From Desulfovibrio legallii (GTDB taxonomy: Bacteria > Desulfobacterota > Desulfovibrionia > Desulfovibrionales > Desulfovibrionaceae), in assembly GCF_900102485.1 (NCBI RefSeq), contig NZ_FNBX01000014.1, forward strand, positions 1 to 64,000: a stretch of 64,000 nt of DNA, in the 5' to 3' direction. The notes beneath the pieces are model-generated. The model was not told where the DNA came from. It did not search any database and saw nothing but the letters and a program-made list of their open reading frames with translations. Both the position numbers and the translations under genes were made by a program. Numbering within the stretch: position 1 is the stretch's first letter; each line of letters starts with the position of its first letter. Of the stretch, positions 31,092-38,749 are shown in pieces.

Positions 31092-32471
31092 ATGACAGGT
31101 TCCATCCAAAAAGGCCACGGCAGCCTGCTGCTGGCCGTCTGCGCCTCCCTCTTCTGCATGCCCTTCATGATGGCGGGGGTCAACGCCGTGCTGCCCCCCC
31201 TGGGGCACAGCCTGCACGCCAGCGCGCGCGAGCTGGGCCTTATGGGGGCCTTCTATTCCATGGGGCTGGCCGTGTTCCAGCTGGCGGGCGGCAGCCTGGG
31301 CGACATCTGGGGCTACCGCCGCGTTTTCCTCTGGGGCGTAGGCATTTTTGCCCTTACGGGCGCGCTGCTCGGCTTTGTCACCTCTGTGCCCGTTTTTCTG
31401 GCCCTGCGTTTTGTTCAGGGGCTGGGCGGGGCCATGTTCAACGCCTGCGGCCTGGCCCTGCTGGCCTCGGCCGCGCCCGACGGCAAGCGCGCCTCCTACC
31501 TGGGCTACAGCGGCTCGGCCGTATACGCGGGCATTGCCTGCGGCCCGCCCCTGGCCGGGCTGGTGGCCGGCAACCTGAGCTGGCGCTGGCTCTTCTGGGG
31601 CAATGCCCTGGCCTGTGTGGGCGTCTTTCTGCTCATGCGCTGCGCCGTGCGCCTGGACTGGAGCCCCGCCAAAGAGCGCTCCTTTGACTGGCGGGGCTGC
31701 GGCGTCTACGCCATGGCCATGACCGCCCTGACCTTCGGCTCCTCCGAGCTGGCCGACGCCCCCCTCCTGGCCGGGGGACTGCTGGCGGCCTTCGTTCTGC
31801 TGCTGGCCCTGTTCTGCCGCCTGGAGCTCAACAGCCCGCACCCCCTTCTGGATCTGCGCCTGCTGGCCCGCAACAGGGTTTTTGCCCTCTCCTCCCTGGC
31901 GGCCTTCATCAACTACAGTTCCTTTTTCGGGGTCATGTTCTTTTTCAGCCTCTATCTGCAGCTGGGCCGGGGGCTCAGCGTGCAGCAGGCCGGGCTCTTT
32001 CTGGCCGTGCAATCGCTGGTCCAGGCCATGACCACCCCCCTGGCCGCCCGGCTCTGCGCCGCGTTTCCGCCGGGCAGGGTCAGCGCCGTGGGCGTGGGCC
32101 TCTGCGGCCTGGGGCTGCTGGTCTGCGGCTTTCTGCGGCTTGATTCGCCCTTCTGGCTGCTGTTCGGGGCCATGGGCCTGCTGGGATCGGGCATCAGCCT
32201 GTTTGCCCTGCCCAACACCACCATCATCCTGGAAAGCGCGGGCCGGGACCATGTGGGCCAGGCATCGGGCCTCACCGGCGCGGTGCGCACGGGCGGCCAG
32301 CTCATCAACATGGCCTGCATCACCCTGACCCTGGGCTTCTTCCTGGGCGACAAACCCGCCAACGTCCAGAACATCGACGCCTTCATGGCCGCCATGCGCA
32401 CGGACCTCATCATCTTCGGCCTGCTCAACCTCCTGGCCGTGGGCTGCGTGCTGGCCCGCAACCGCAGCTGA
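31092..32471 (+). CDS. MFS transporter, DHA2-like drug exporter
   Basis: This 459-residue major facilitator has roughly 12-14 hydrophobic helices. Motif A-like sequence GGSLGDIWGYRRVFLWGVG follows helix 2, and motif C-like SGSAVYAGIACGPPLAGLV lies in helix 5, both typical of drug:H+ antiporters of the EmrB/QacA group. The start at ATG 31092 is preferred over TTG 31083. It lies about 100 bases from the divergent VTC gene. The substrate is unknown. A family A composite repeat follows its stop. Confidence 0.85.
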   Translation: MTGSIQKGHGSLLLAVCASLFCMPFMMAGVNAVLPPLGHSLHASARELGLMGAFYSMGLAVFQLAGGSLGDIWGYRRVFLWGVGIFALTGALLGFVTSVPVFLALRFVQGLGGAMFNACGLALLASAAPDGKRASYLGYSGSAVYAGIACGPPLAGLVAGNLSWRWLFWGNALACVGVFLLMRCAVRLDWSPAKERSFDWRGCGVYAMAMTALTFGSSELADAPLLAGGLLAAFVLLLALFCRLELNSPHPLLDLRLLARNRVFALSSLAAFINYSSFFGVMFFFSLYLQLGRGLSVQQAGLFLAVQSLVQAMTTPLAARLCAAFPPGRVSAVGVGLCGLGLLVCGFLRLDSPFWLLFGAMGLLGSGISLFALPNTTIILESAGRDHVGQASGLTGAVRTGGQLINMACITLTLGFFLGDKPANVQNIDAFMAAMRTDLIIFGLLNLLAVGCVLARNRS

Positions 32472-32491
32472 GAAGAATTTGGAGAGGCTTT

Positions 32492-32643
32492 GCGGGGGAC
32501 GAGAACTTTTGAGCGCTGCACTGTCTTTGCCCGTAACTAGCGCTGCTGTCTTTGCCCGTAACTTCCTTCGTCGTAACGGGCTAAGCTGCCCCCCAATTCC
32601 CCCCCCCATACCCCCTCATCCTTCAAAAAACTTTTTCCCCCAG
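32492..32643 (+). repeat. Family A repeat with inserted direct-repeat block, copy A4
   Basis: The copy begins CGGGGGACGAGAACTTTTG and ends with the tail CATCCTTCAAAAAACTTTTT (32617-32636). Instead of the short loop it holds an ~83-base block (32508-32590) in which TGTCTTTGCCCGTAACT occurs twice, followed by CCTTCGTCGTAACGGGCTAA. A close relative of this block occurs at 51.6 kb. It sits after the MFS gene in terminator position. Confidence 0.8.
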
Positions 32644-32731
32644 ATAACGCGACAGGCGTACTCAGGATGAGGGTGGGGAGTTTTTTGGGGGAGAAATGCG
32701 GGCGCAGCTGACGGCGGGGCGTAAAAGACTC

Positions 32732-32758
32732 TAAAGTTTTTTTGCAGTCTGCCGAAAA
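32732..32758 (+). promoter_or_regulatory. Sigma-28 (FliA) promoter
   Basis: TAAAGTTT (32732-32739), 11 bases, then GCCGAAAA (32751-32758): one mismatch to the enterobacterial flagellar consensus TAAAGTTT-N11-GCCGATAA with exact spacing. It lies just ahead of the flgM unit. Confidence 0.88.
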
Positions 32759-32782
32759 AATGGGGTGAGGACGGTACACGCC

Positions 32783-33244
32783 ATGGCCGACGCCACTACC
32801 GCACGTCTGCGCACCATGCTGCAGGGTTACGAGCAGCAGCTCCTGGCGGCCCGCAGATTGGCGCGCTTCCGCGCCCGCCGTCGGCTGGCCGTGGGCGAAG
32901 ACCCGCGCGAACCGGACCCGACGCCCAAGCGGCGCGCCACCGTGGAACAGGTGGCCAGAGAGCTTTACGACATGCTGCTCTACACGGGCAGCGACAACCC
33001 GGTGGTGGAAGACATCCGCCGGGAACTGAGCAAGGAGGTGGGGCGCGAGGTGCGCTTCACCTATCCGCCGGGCGGCAGCCTGTGCGTGGTGGCCCAGGGG
33101 CCCGACGCCGCTGAAGCCCTTACTGCGGAACAACAGCGCGCCGCGCGCCGCGCCCTGTGGGGCATCACGCGCCGCCGGGTGGACGCCGGCGTGCTGGACC
33201 CCGCCGCCGGCAAGCCGGCGGACGATTCCCAAAGCAAGATCTGA
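32783..33244 (+). CDS. Hypothetical protein in flgM transcription unit
   Basis: This basic protein of 153 residues starts at ATG 32783 (MADATTARLRTML), with a GGGGTGAGG stretch upstream; a GTG at 32765 in the same frame would lie too close to the sigma-28 promoter. It is helical and Arg/Ala-rich in the first 45 residues, then VEQVARELYDMLLYTGSDNP and EVRFTYPPGG. I do not recognise the family. Its position directly behind a sigma-28 promoter and 45 bases before flgM suggests a late flagellar role. Confidence 0.7.
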   Translation: MADATTARLRTMLQGYEQQLLAARRLARFRARRRLAVGEDPREPDPTPKRRATVEQVARELYDMLLYTGSDNPVVEDIRRELSKEVGREVRFTYPPGGSLCVVAQGPDAAEALTAEQQRAARRALWGITRRRVDAGVLDPAAGKPADDSQSKI

Positions 33245-33289
33245 GTTTCCCGCGCGGCCTGCTTCTGACCGTGCCCGAGGGAGATCCCC

Positions 33290-33598
33290 ATGAAGATAGA
33301 AAATAACGTCCAAACATTTTTTGATCCCTATGCCGCCTCCTCGGCGACGGACAAGGCCACGCAGGCCCGGGCAGCGGATGCCGCCGCCCCCCAGACCGAA
33401 GGCGGCGATACGGTCAGCGTCTCGCAGGACGCCCTGCTCCTGACCGAAGCCCGCCGCACAGCCCAGAACACCCCCGACGTGCGCGCCGACAAGGTGGCAA
33501 CGCTGCGCCAGGAGGTGGCTGACGGAACCTACGCTGTGGACAGCCGCCGCATCGCGCAGAGCCTGATCCGCGAGGAGCCGGGCCTCTTCCAGCTGTAA
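33290..33598 (+). CDS. flgM: Anti-sigma-28 factor
   Basis: FlgM binds sigma-28 until hook completion, when it is exported. The 102-residue protein is small and disordered-looking at its N terminus. The C-terminal half DTVSVSQDALLLTEARRTA and VRADKVATLRQEVADGTYAVDSRRIAQSLI is the FlgM sigma-binding region (KVxxLRxxIxxGxYxVD). GAGGGAGAT precedes the ATG. Autogenous control by the upstream sigma-28 promoter would be typical. Confidence 0.9.
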   Translation: MKIENNVQTFFDPYAASSATDKATQARAADAAAPQTEGGDTVSVSQDALLLTEARRTAQNTPDVRADKVATLRQEVADGTYAVDSRRIAQSLIREEPGLFQL

Positions 33599-33685
33599 TC
33601 CCCACCCCGCCGTAAGGCCCCCCGGCAGAAGGACGCGGCCCGTCGCCCGCATGACAGGCCGCCCGCCTTGCGTTATGCTGCGGCC

Positions 33686-36139
33686 ATGAGCGAACCGAGC
33701 ATGGAACGGCGGGCCTTTGTGGCCTGCGGGCAGGTGCAGGGCGTGGGCTTTCGCCCCTTTGTCTACCGTCTGGCCCGCGAAGAAGGCCTCACGGGCAGCG
33801 TGGGCAACACCTCAGAAGGCGTGCGCATGGAGGTGCAGGGCCCGGCCCCGGCCGTGTCCGCCTTTGGCCGCCGCCTGCGAGCCGAGCTGCCCCCCCTGGC
33901 CCGCCTCACGGGGGTGCGGGAAGAACCGCTGCCCCTGCAGGCGGATGAGGCCGCCTTCCGCATTGTGCCCAGCCAGGGGCACAGCGGGCACAGCGTGCTG
34001 GTCAGCCCGGACATGGGCCTCTGCGACCAGTGCCTGGCCGAGATGCGCGATCCGGCCAACCCCCGCCATGCCTACCCTTTTACCAACTGCACCAACTGCG
34101 GCCCGCGTTATACCATCACCCGCGCCATTCCTTATGATAGGGCCGTGACCAGCATGGCCTGCTTCCCCCTCTGCCCGCGCTGCGCCGCGGAGTACGCCGA
34201 CCCCCTGGACCGGCGCTTCCACGCCCAGCCCATTGCCTGCCCGGACTGCGGCCCCCGGCTCTGGTTCGTCAGCCGGGCGGACAAGGCGGCCTGCCGCACG
34301 GCCGCGCCCACCGCCGCGCCGGGGCGGGATGCGGCCGCCGCCGCGCAGCAGGCCCTGCGCGACGCCGCGGCTCTGCTCCTGGCGGGCGGCATTCTGGCCC
34401 TCAAGGGCCTGGGCGGCTTTCAGCTGGCCTGTGACGCCCGTCGGGCGGATGCGGTGCGCGCGCTGCGGCAGCGCAAACAGCGCCCGCACAAGCCCCTGGC
34501 CCTCATGACGGCGGACCTGGCGGGGGCGCGCAGCCTGTGCGCCCTCACGCCGGAGCACGAGGCCCTGCTGCAGAGTCCGGAAAAGCCCATTGTGCTCTGC
34601 CCCTGCCGGGCGGATGCGGCCCTGCCGCCGGAAATCGCCCCGGATACGGGGCAGGTGGGCCTGATGCTGCCCTACACCCCCCTGCACGCCGCGCTTTTTG
34701 ATCTGCTGGCCGCCCGCGCAGCCCTGCCGCCCGTCCTGGTCATGACCTCGGCCAACGCAAGCGGCGAACCCATCTGCCTGGGCAACCGCGAGGCCCTTGA
34801 CCGCCTGGAACGCCTGGCCGACGCCTGGCTGCTCCACGATCGGGACATTCTGGTCCGGGTGGACGACAGCGTGGTGACCCTGCAGCCCGGCCCGGCCGGG
34901 ACCAGCGCGGCCCAGCCCCTCTTTTATCGCCGGGCGCGCGGCTATGTGCCGCGTCCGGTCTTTCTGCCGCCCCAGGAGGCCCACGGCCCCTGCGTGCTGG
35001 GAACCGGCGCTGAGCTCAAAGCCACCTTCTGCCTCACGCGCGGGCGGGAGGCCTTTGTGGGGCAGCACATCGGCGATCTGGAAAACCCGGCCACCCTGAA
35101 TTTTTATGAAGAAGCGGCCGCCCACCTGGAGGCCCTGCTGGAAGTGCGCCCGGCGGCCCTGGTCTGCGATCTGCACCCCGACTTTCTCTCCACCCGCTAC
35201 GCGCGGGAACGCGCCGCGCGCCAGGGCCTGCCCCTCTGGTCCCTGCAGCACCACGCGGCCCACGCCGCCGCCGTGCTGGCGGAAAACGGCCGGTACGCTC
35301 CGGCCCTGGCCCTCTGCCTGGACGGCACGGGCCTGGGGGAGGACGGCACGGTCTGGGGCGGCGAGCTGCTGCTGCTGGAGCTGGACGCGCCGCGCTGGCA
35401 ACGGCTGGGGCGGCTTGCCCCCTTTGCCCTGCCCGGCGGGGACGCGGCCGTGCGCGAACCCTGGCGCATCGCCCTGAGCCTTGCCCAGCGCGCCGGCCTG
35501 GAGGACGCGGACTGGGTGACGCACGATGGGGGAGCGCAGGACGCGGCCATTGCCGCAGTAAAAGAAATGCTGCGCCGCAAGGTCAACTGCCCCCTGACCT
35601 CCAGCTGCGGCCGTCTGTTCGACGCTGCGGCCGCGGCCCTGGGGCTCTGCGCCCGCACCACCTATGAAGGACAGGCGGCCATCCGCCTGGAGGACGCCGC
35701 GGTCCGCCCGGAAGGCGGACTGGAGCGGGCCACGGCCGCGGCCCTGCGGGGGGAGACCCCGCCGCCCGCCGCCTGGGGGACCGTGGAGCCTGTCTGGCGG
35801 GACGGCCTGTGGGAAGTGGACAGCGCCCGCCTGTTCGGCCTGACGGCCACGGCCCGGCGGGAGGGCCTGCCCGTGGGGGAAGCGGCGGCCCGCTTCCATC
35901 TGCGTCTGGCCGCCAGCCTGGCGCGGATGGCGGCCCAGGCCGCGGGCCAGCACGGCGTTGACGCTGTGGGCCTTTCCGGCGGGGTTCTGCAGAACGCCCT
36001 GCTGGCCCGGCTGCTGCCGCTGGCCCTGCGCGCGCACGGGCTGACGCCGCTCACCCACCACGAACTGCCCCCAGGGGACGGCGGCCTTTCCCTGGGCCAG
36101 GCCGTGTGGGGGCGTCGCCTGCTGGCGACGGGGAAATAA
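33686..36139 (+). CDS. hypF: Carbamoyltransferase for NiFe-hydrogenase maturation
   Basis: HypF makes the thiocarboxamide on HypE that supplies the cyanide ligands of NiFe hydrogenase. The 817-residue protein has four parts: an acylphosphatase domain (FVACGQVQGVGFRPFVYRLA), two zinc fingers (CDQCLAEM...CTNCGPRYT; CPRCAAEY...CPDCGPRL), a YrdC-like domain (LKGLGGFQLACDARRADAV, RKQRPHKPLALM, VMTSANASGEPI) and a Kae1-like domain (LVCDLHPDFLSTRYARE, QHHAAHAAAV, LCLDGTGLGEDGTVWGGE). Complete and normal in length. The ATG at 33686 is chosen; 33701 is an alternative. No other hyp gene is nearby. Confidence 0.96.
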   Translation: MSEPSMERRAFVACGQVQGVGFRPFVYRLAREEGLTGSVGNTSEGVRMEVQGPAPAVSAFGRRLRAELPPLARLTGVREEPLPLQADEAAFRIVPSQGHSGHSVLVSPDMGLCDQCLAEMRDPANPRHAYPFTNCTNCGPRYTITRAIPYDRAVTSMACFPLCPRCAAEYADPLDRRFHAQPIACPDCGPRLWFVSRADKAACRTAAPTAAPGRDAAAAAQQALRDAAALLLAGGILALKGLGGFQLACDARRADAVRALRQRKQRPHKPLALMTADLAGARSLCALTPEHEALLQSPEKPIVLCPCRADAALPPEIAPDTGQVGLMLPYTPLHAALFDLLAARAALPPVLVMTSANASGEPICLGNREALDRLERLADAWLLHDRDILVRVDDSVVTLQPGPAGTSAAQPLFYRRARGYVPRPVFLPPQEAHGPCVLGTGAELKATFCLTRGREAFVGQHIGDLENPATLNFYEEAAAHLEALLEVRPAALVCDLHPDFLSTRYARERAARQGLPLWSLQHHAAHAAAVLAENGRYAPALALCLDGTGLGEDGTVWGGELLLLELDAPRWQRLGRLAPFALPGGDAAVREPWRIALSLAQRAGLEDADWVTHDGGAQDAAIAAVKEMLRRKVNCPLTSSCGRLFDAAAAALGLCARTTYEGQAAIRLEDAAVRPEGGLERATAAALRGETPPPAAWGTVEPVWRDGLWEVDSARLFGLTATARREGLPVGEAAARFHLRLAASLARMAAQAAGQHGVDAVGLSGGVLQNALLARLLPLALRAHGLTPLTHHELPPGDGGLSLGQAVWGRRLLATGK

Positions 36140-36284
36140 ACAGTCAGAGGGGCGGGAGCCTGCCCAGACCTTATAACCCGCACCGCCCAGCGCGCCTTGG
36201 GGCGGCGGAGCGCAGGAAGGCGCCCCTCGGCGGATACCCGTTTGCGGCCGCAGGCCCTTGCAAGGCGCAGCGCGTCGGGCGGGG

Positions 36285-36953
36285 CTACCGCAGCACGCAG
36301 CCGCCGCTTTCCAGCTTCTTGTACAGCCAGGCGTAGTCCAGCTTGCCTTCGCGGGCGATGCGCGCCAGTTTGGCCTGGCCGTCCTCGGCCAGCCCTCGCG
36401 CCCTGTCCGCCGCTTCTTGCGCCTCTTGGGGCCGCACGGCCACCAGACCGTCTGCGTCGCCCAGGATGATGTCGCCGGGATTGATGACCGCATTGCCCAT
36501 GGCCACGGGCACGTTCACAGCGCCGCACGCGCCCTTGTACGGCCCGTTGGGCGAAACGGCGCGGGCGTAAACGGGAAAATCCAGCTGCCGCAGGGCGGCC
36601 GCGTCGCGCACGGCTCCGTCGATGACAAAGCCCGCGAGCCCCCGGCGCAGAGCTAGGTTGGCCATAATCTCGCCGGTGACGGCGCGCTCCGTATATCCGG
36701 CGCAGGAAACCACCAGCACATCGCCGGGCAGGGCGTTGTCCACAGCATAGTAAAGCAGAAGGTTTTCACTGGCGGGCAGGTTGACGGTGTAGGCTGTGCC
36801 CAGCAGTTGGTCGCGGCCCAGAGGCTTGAGGGCCGAGGGCAAGGCGGCGTTGCGGCCCAGAACGTCGCAGACGTCGGCCACGGCCAGATCGGCAAACAAG
36901 GCCGTCAGTTCGGGATCGGGACGAACAATTTCACGGTTGATGGCGTAACGCAT
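36285..36953 (-). CDS. RraA-family protein (HMG aldolase / oxaloacetate decarboxylase-like)
   Basis: This 222-residue protein is of the RraA/HMG-CHA aldolase family. Diagnostic segments are VADVCDVLGRNAALP, LPGDVLVVSCAGYTERAVTG, GLAGFVIDGAVRDAAAL (GxxxDGxxRD metal site) and NPGDIILGDADGLVAV. Catalytic members cleave 4-hydroxy-4-methyl-2-oxoglutarate or decarboxylate oxaloacetate with a divalent metal; others bind RNase E. It is the last gene of the suy-tct-lar operon, 34 bases after larA, with AAAAGGAT before the ATG, so a metabolic role in handling a 2-oxo or 2-hydroxy acid is likelier than RNase control. Confidence 0.85.
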   Translation of the reverse strand: MRYAINREIVRPDPELTALFADLAVADVCDVLGRNAALPSALKPLGRDQLLGTAYTVNLPASENLLLYYAVDNALPGDVLVVSCAGYTERAVTGEIMANLALRRGLAGFVIDGAVRDAAALRQLDFPVYARAVSPNGPYKGACGAVNVPVAMGNAVINPGDIILGDADGLVAVRPQEAQEAADRARGLAEDGQAKLARIAREGKLDYAWLYKKLESGGCVLR

Positions 36954-36987
36954 GGGCTATCCTTTTCCGCGCGTGCCGTACGCGCCC

Positions 36988-38238
36988 TCAAGCGGTATAA
37001 AAAAACGTGGAGTTGGCGTGGGTGAGAATGCCCACTTTTGCTGCCGGGCATTGGGCAAGCCAGGCCTGCAGCACGGTTTGCGCGTCGCCTTTGCGCAGCA
37101 GACAACGGGCCACATCAGCCTCCGGAAGGTCCGTATGCAGCACCAGCTCGTGGTTCGAGGCCACGCGGCCGAACAAAAAGGCTTTGTGCGCCCCCATCTG
37201 GAAGTCGCGCTGCGCAAAGTCCCGCATCAGGTCTTCCTGGGTATGGAAACGGGCCACATAGCTCTCGTAGCGATCATCGCCGATGCCCTGGGCGCACTGG
37301 GCCGCCAGCAGAATCTTTCCGCCGGGGGCGGCGCAGTGGCGGGCGGCGTCCAGGGCCTTTTGCGCCTGATACAGGCAGATATCCTTGGGCGCGCCGCCGC
37401 ATGAGGCCACGACAATATCGAAATTTTCCTTCAGCTCATGGCCGTAAAGTCTGCTGGTCTCCCTGGCGGCCTGGCGCAACACCGAGGGCGGATCTCCCAC
37501 AAACAGCGCCGCCACCTCCTTGCCGGAGGTCAGGGCCACATTGACCGCCAGTCGGACGCCCGCCAGCACGCCGGCCTCATTAAGGTCTTCGCGTACGGGG
37601 TTGCCCTCTATATTGCCCGCAAAGGCCCCATCCCGGCAGAGCATGCTGTGGTTGCGCGCAATCATGGCGGCAGAGGCGCAGCCCACCACCACGCCTTTGG
37701 CCCCGCCCGTGAACCCGGCAAACTGATGGGCGTCCACCATGCCCATGACGATTTTTAATTCCGCATCGGCGTAAGCGGCGTTGATCTCCACCGGCGTGCC
37801 CCTGCTGGTGACGCCCATTCGCCGCATGGGCGAATTTTGGGCATCGTGGGCCACCACAGTGCAGCCGAGCAGGTCTTCCGGCAGAATGCGCGCCAGCTGG
37901 GCCGCATCCGGAGGTTCGTGCAGGCCGCCGCCCACCACGATGCGCACACGGTCATGCGGCAGCAGGGGAAAGGCTTTGAACAGCCGTTCCAGCAGCGGGG
38001 GCAACAGAAGTTTTATGGGGAAAGGCCGCGTTTCATCCGGCACCGCAATGGCAACAGTGACGGGCGCGGCCATTTCCTCAAGGCGCGGGCAGCCTACCGG
38101 CGCATCCAGGGCCGCGGCAAATGCGGCAACAGGGTCACGCAAAGGCGGCACATGCCGCGGTGTGACAACGGTGACCGGTTGTGTGTCCGGCAGGTCGACA
38201 CAAAGACTGCCTGTGCCATATTTAATGGGATACTGCAT
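36988..38238 (-). CDS. larA: Nickel-pincer 2-hydroxyacid racemase (LarA family)
   Basis: This 416-residue LarA homologue uses the nickel-pincer nucleotide cofactor to invert 2-hydroxyacids by hydride transfer. Residues aligning with the characterised lactate racemase are all present: DETRP (68-72), GGGLHEPP with His107, DAHQFAGFTGGAKG with His171 and cofactor-bearing Lys181, and ARNHS with His197 (His108, His174, Lys184 and His200 in the lactobacillus enzyme). The family also includes racemases of other hydroxyacids. Operon position after SuyAB and a TctABC importer points to the imported hydroxyacid as substrate; sulfolactate is the leading guess. The cofactor genes larB/C/E are not in the window. 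Confidence 0.9.
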   Translation of the reverse strand: MQYPIKYGTGSLCVDLPDTQPVTVVTPRHVPPLRDPVAAFAAALDAPVGCPRLEEMAAPVTVAIAVPDETRPFPIKLLLPPLLERLFKAFPLLPHDRVRIVVGGGLHEPPDAAQLARILPEDLLGCTVVAHDAQNSPMRRMGVTSRGTPVEINAAYADAELKIVMGMVDAHQFAGFTGGAKGVVVGCASAAMIARNHSMLCRDGAFAGNIEGNPVREDLNEAGVLAGVRLAVNVALTSGKEVAALFVGDPPSVLRQAARETSRLYGHELKENFDIVVASCGGAPKDICLYQAQKALDAARHCAAPGGKILLAAQCAQGIGDDRYESYVARFHTQEDLMRDFAQRDFQMGAHKAFLFGRVASNHELVLHTDLPEADVARCLLRKGDAQTVLQAWLAQCPAAKVGILTHANSTFFYTA

Positions 38239-38287
38239 CGCTGTACCTCAGTACGGCGGCGACGGCACGCCGTCGCCGCCTCCAGAA

Positions 38288-38749
38288 TTAAAACAGCAGG
38301 CCTGTGGGCGTAGGAACGTTGAGCAACTTGACGAAACAGACCCAGAGCAAGGCGCAGAATACCACGCTGTACAGCGCGCTGACCTTGAACAAGTGCCCCA
38401 TGCCGTGCGCCTTATCGCCCAGGATGAGCGCCGCGCAGATAAGAAAGGCCAGCGTGCTGCTGAAAAAGCCCAGAATGCTGATGAGCACTGCGTACACCAG
38501 ACCGAGCGCCGCAATAATGCCCACCTTGGGCCAGGCTACGGGCTCTTGTTCGCCCTCGGCGAGGGCCTCTTTGCGGCGCAGCCAGAAGCCTTTGCCCACA
38601 AACCAGAAGCCGCCCAGGACGATGACCACCAGCAAAGCCTGTGGAAAGACGCGGCTGACGCCTTCCAGTTCCGCCATCTGTATGGCAAAGGCCGCGCCAA
38701 TGCCAAGGAAACTCAAGCCGCAAAGGATGTCGGTGCTGCTTTTACGCAT
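38288..38749 (-). CDS. tctB: Tripartite tricarboxylate transporter, small membrane subunit
   Basis: This 153-residue TctB-type protein has four predicted membrane helices (ILCGLSFLGIGAAFAIQ; FPQALLVVIVLGGFWFVG; VGIIAALGLVYAVLISILGFF; LYSVVFCALLWVCFVKLL). TctB subunits are poorly conserved and are recognised mainly by size, helix pattern and position beside tctA. The start at 38749 has GGAGAACG upstream and overlaps the tctA stop by 8 bases, indicating coupled translation. Confidence 0.88.
   Translation of the reverse strand: MRKSSTDILCGLSFLGIGAAFAIQMAELEGVSRVFPQALLVVIVLGGFWFVGKGFWLRRKEALAEGEQEPVAWPKVGIIAALGLVYAVLISILGFFSSTLAFLICAALILGDKAHGMGHLFKVSALYSVVFCALLWVCFVKLLNVPTPTGLLF

Noticed and set aside
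33686..36139. hypF as part of the nickel-racemase maturation system
   Set aside because: HypF serves NiFe hydrogenase; LarA needs LarB, LarC and LarE, none of which is seen, and hypF is convergent with the lar operon.
33812..36493. 893-codon open frame on the minus strand opposite hypF
   Set aside because: It is the high-GC shadow of hypF: no family motifs, low-complexity Gly/Gln/Arg composition, while hypF on the other strand shows all four domains.
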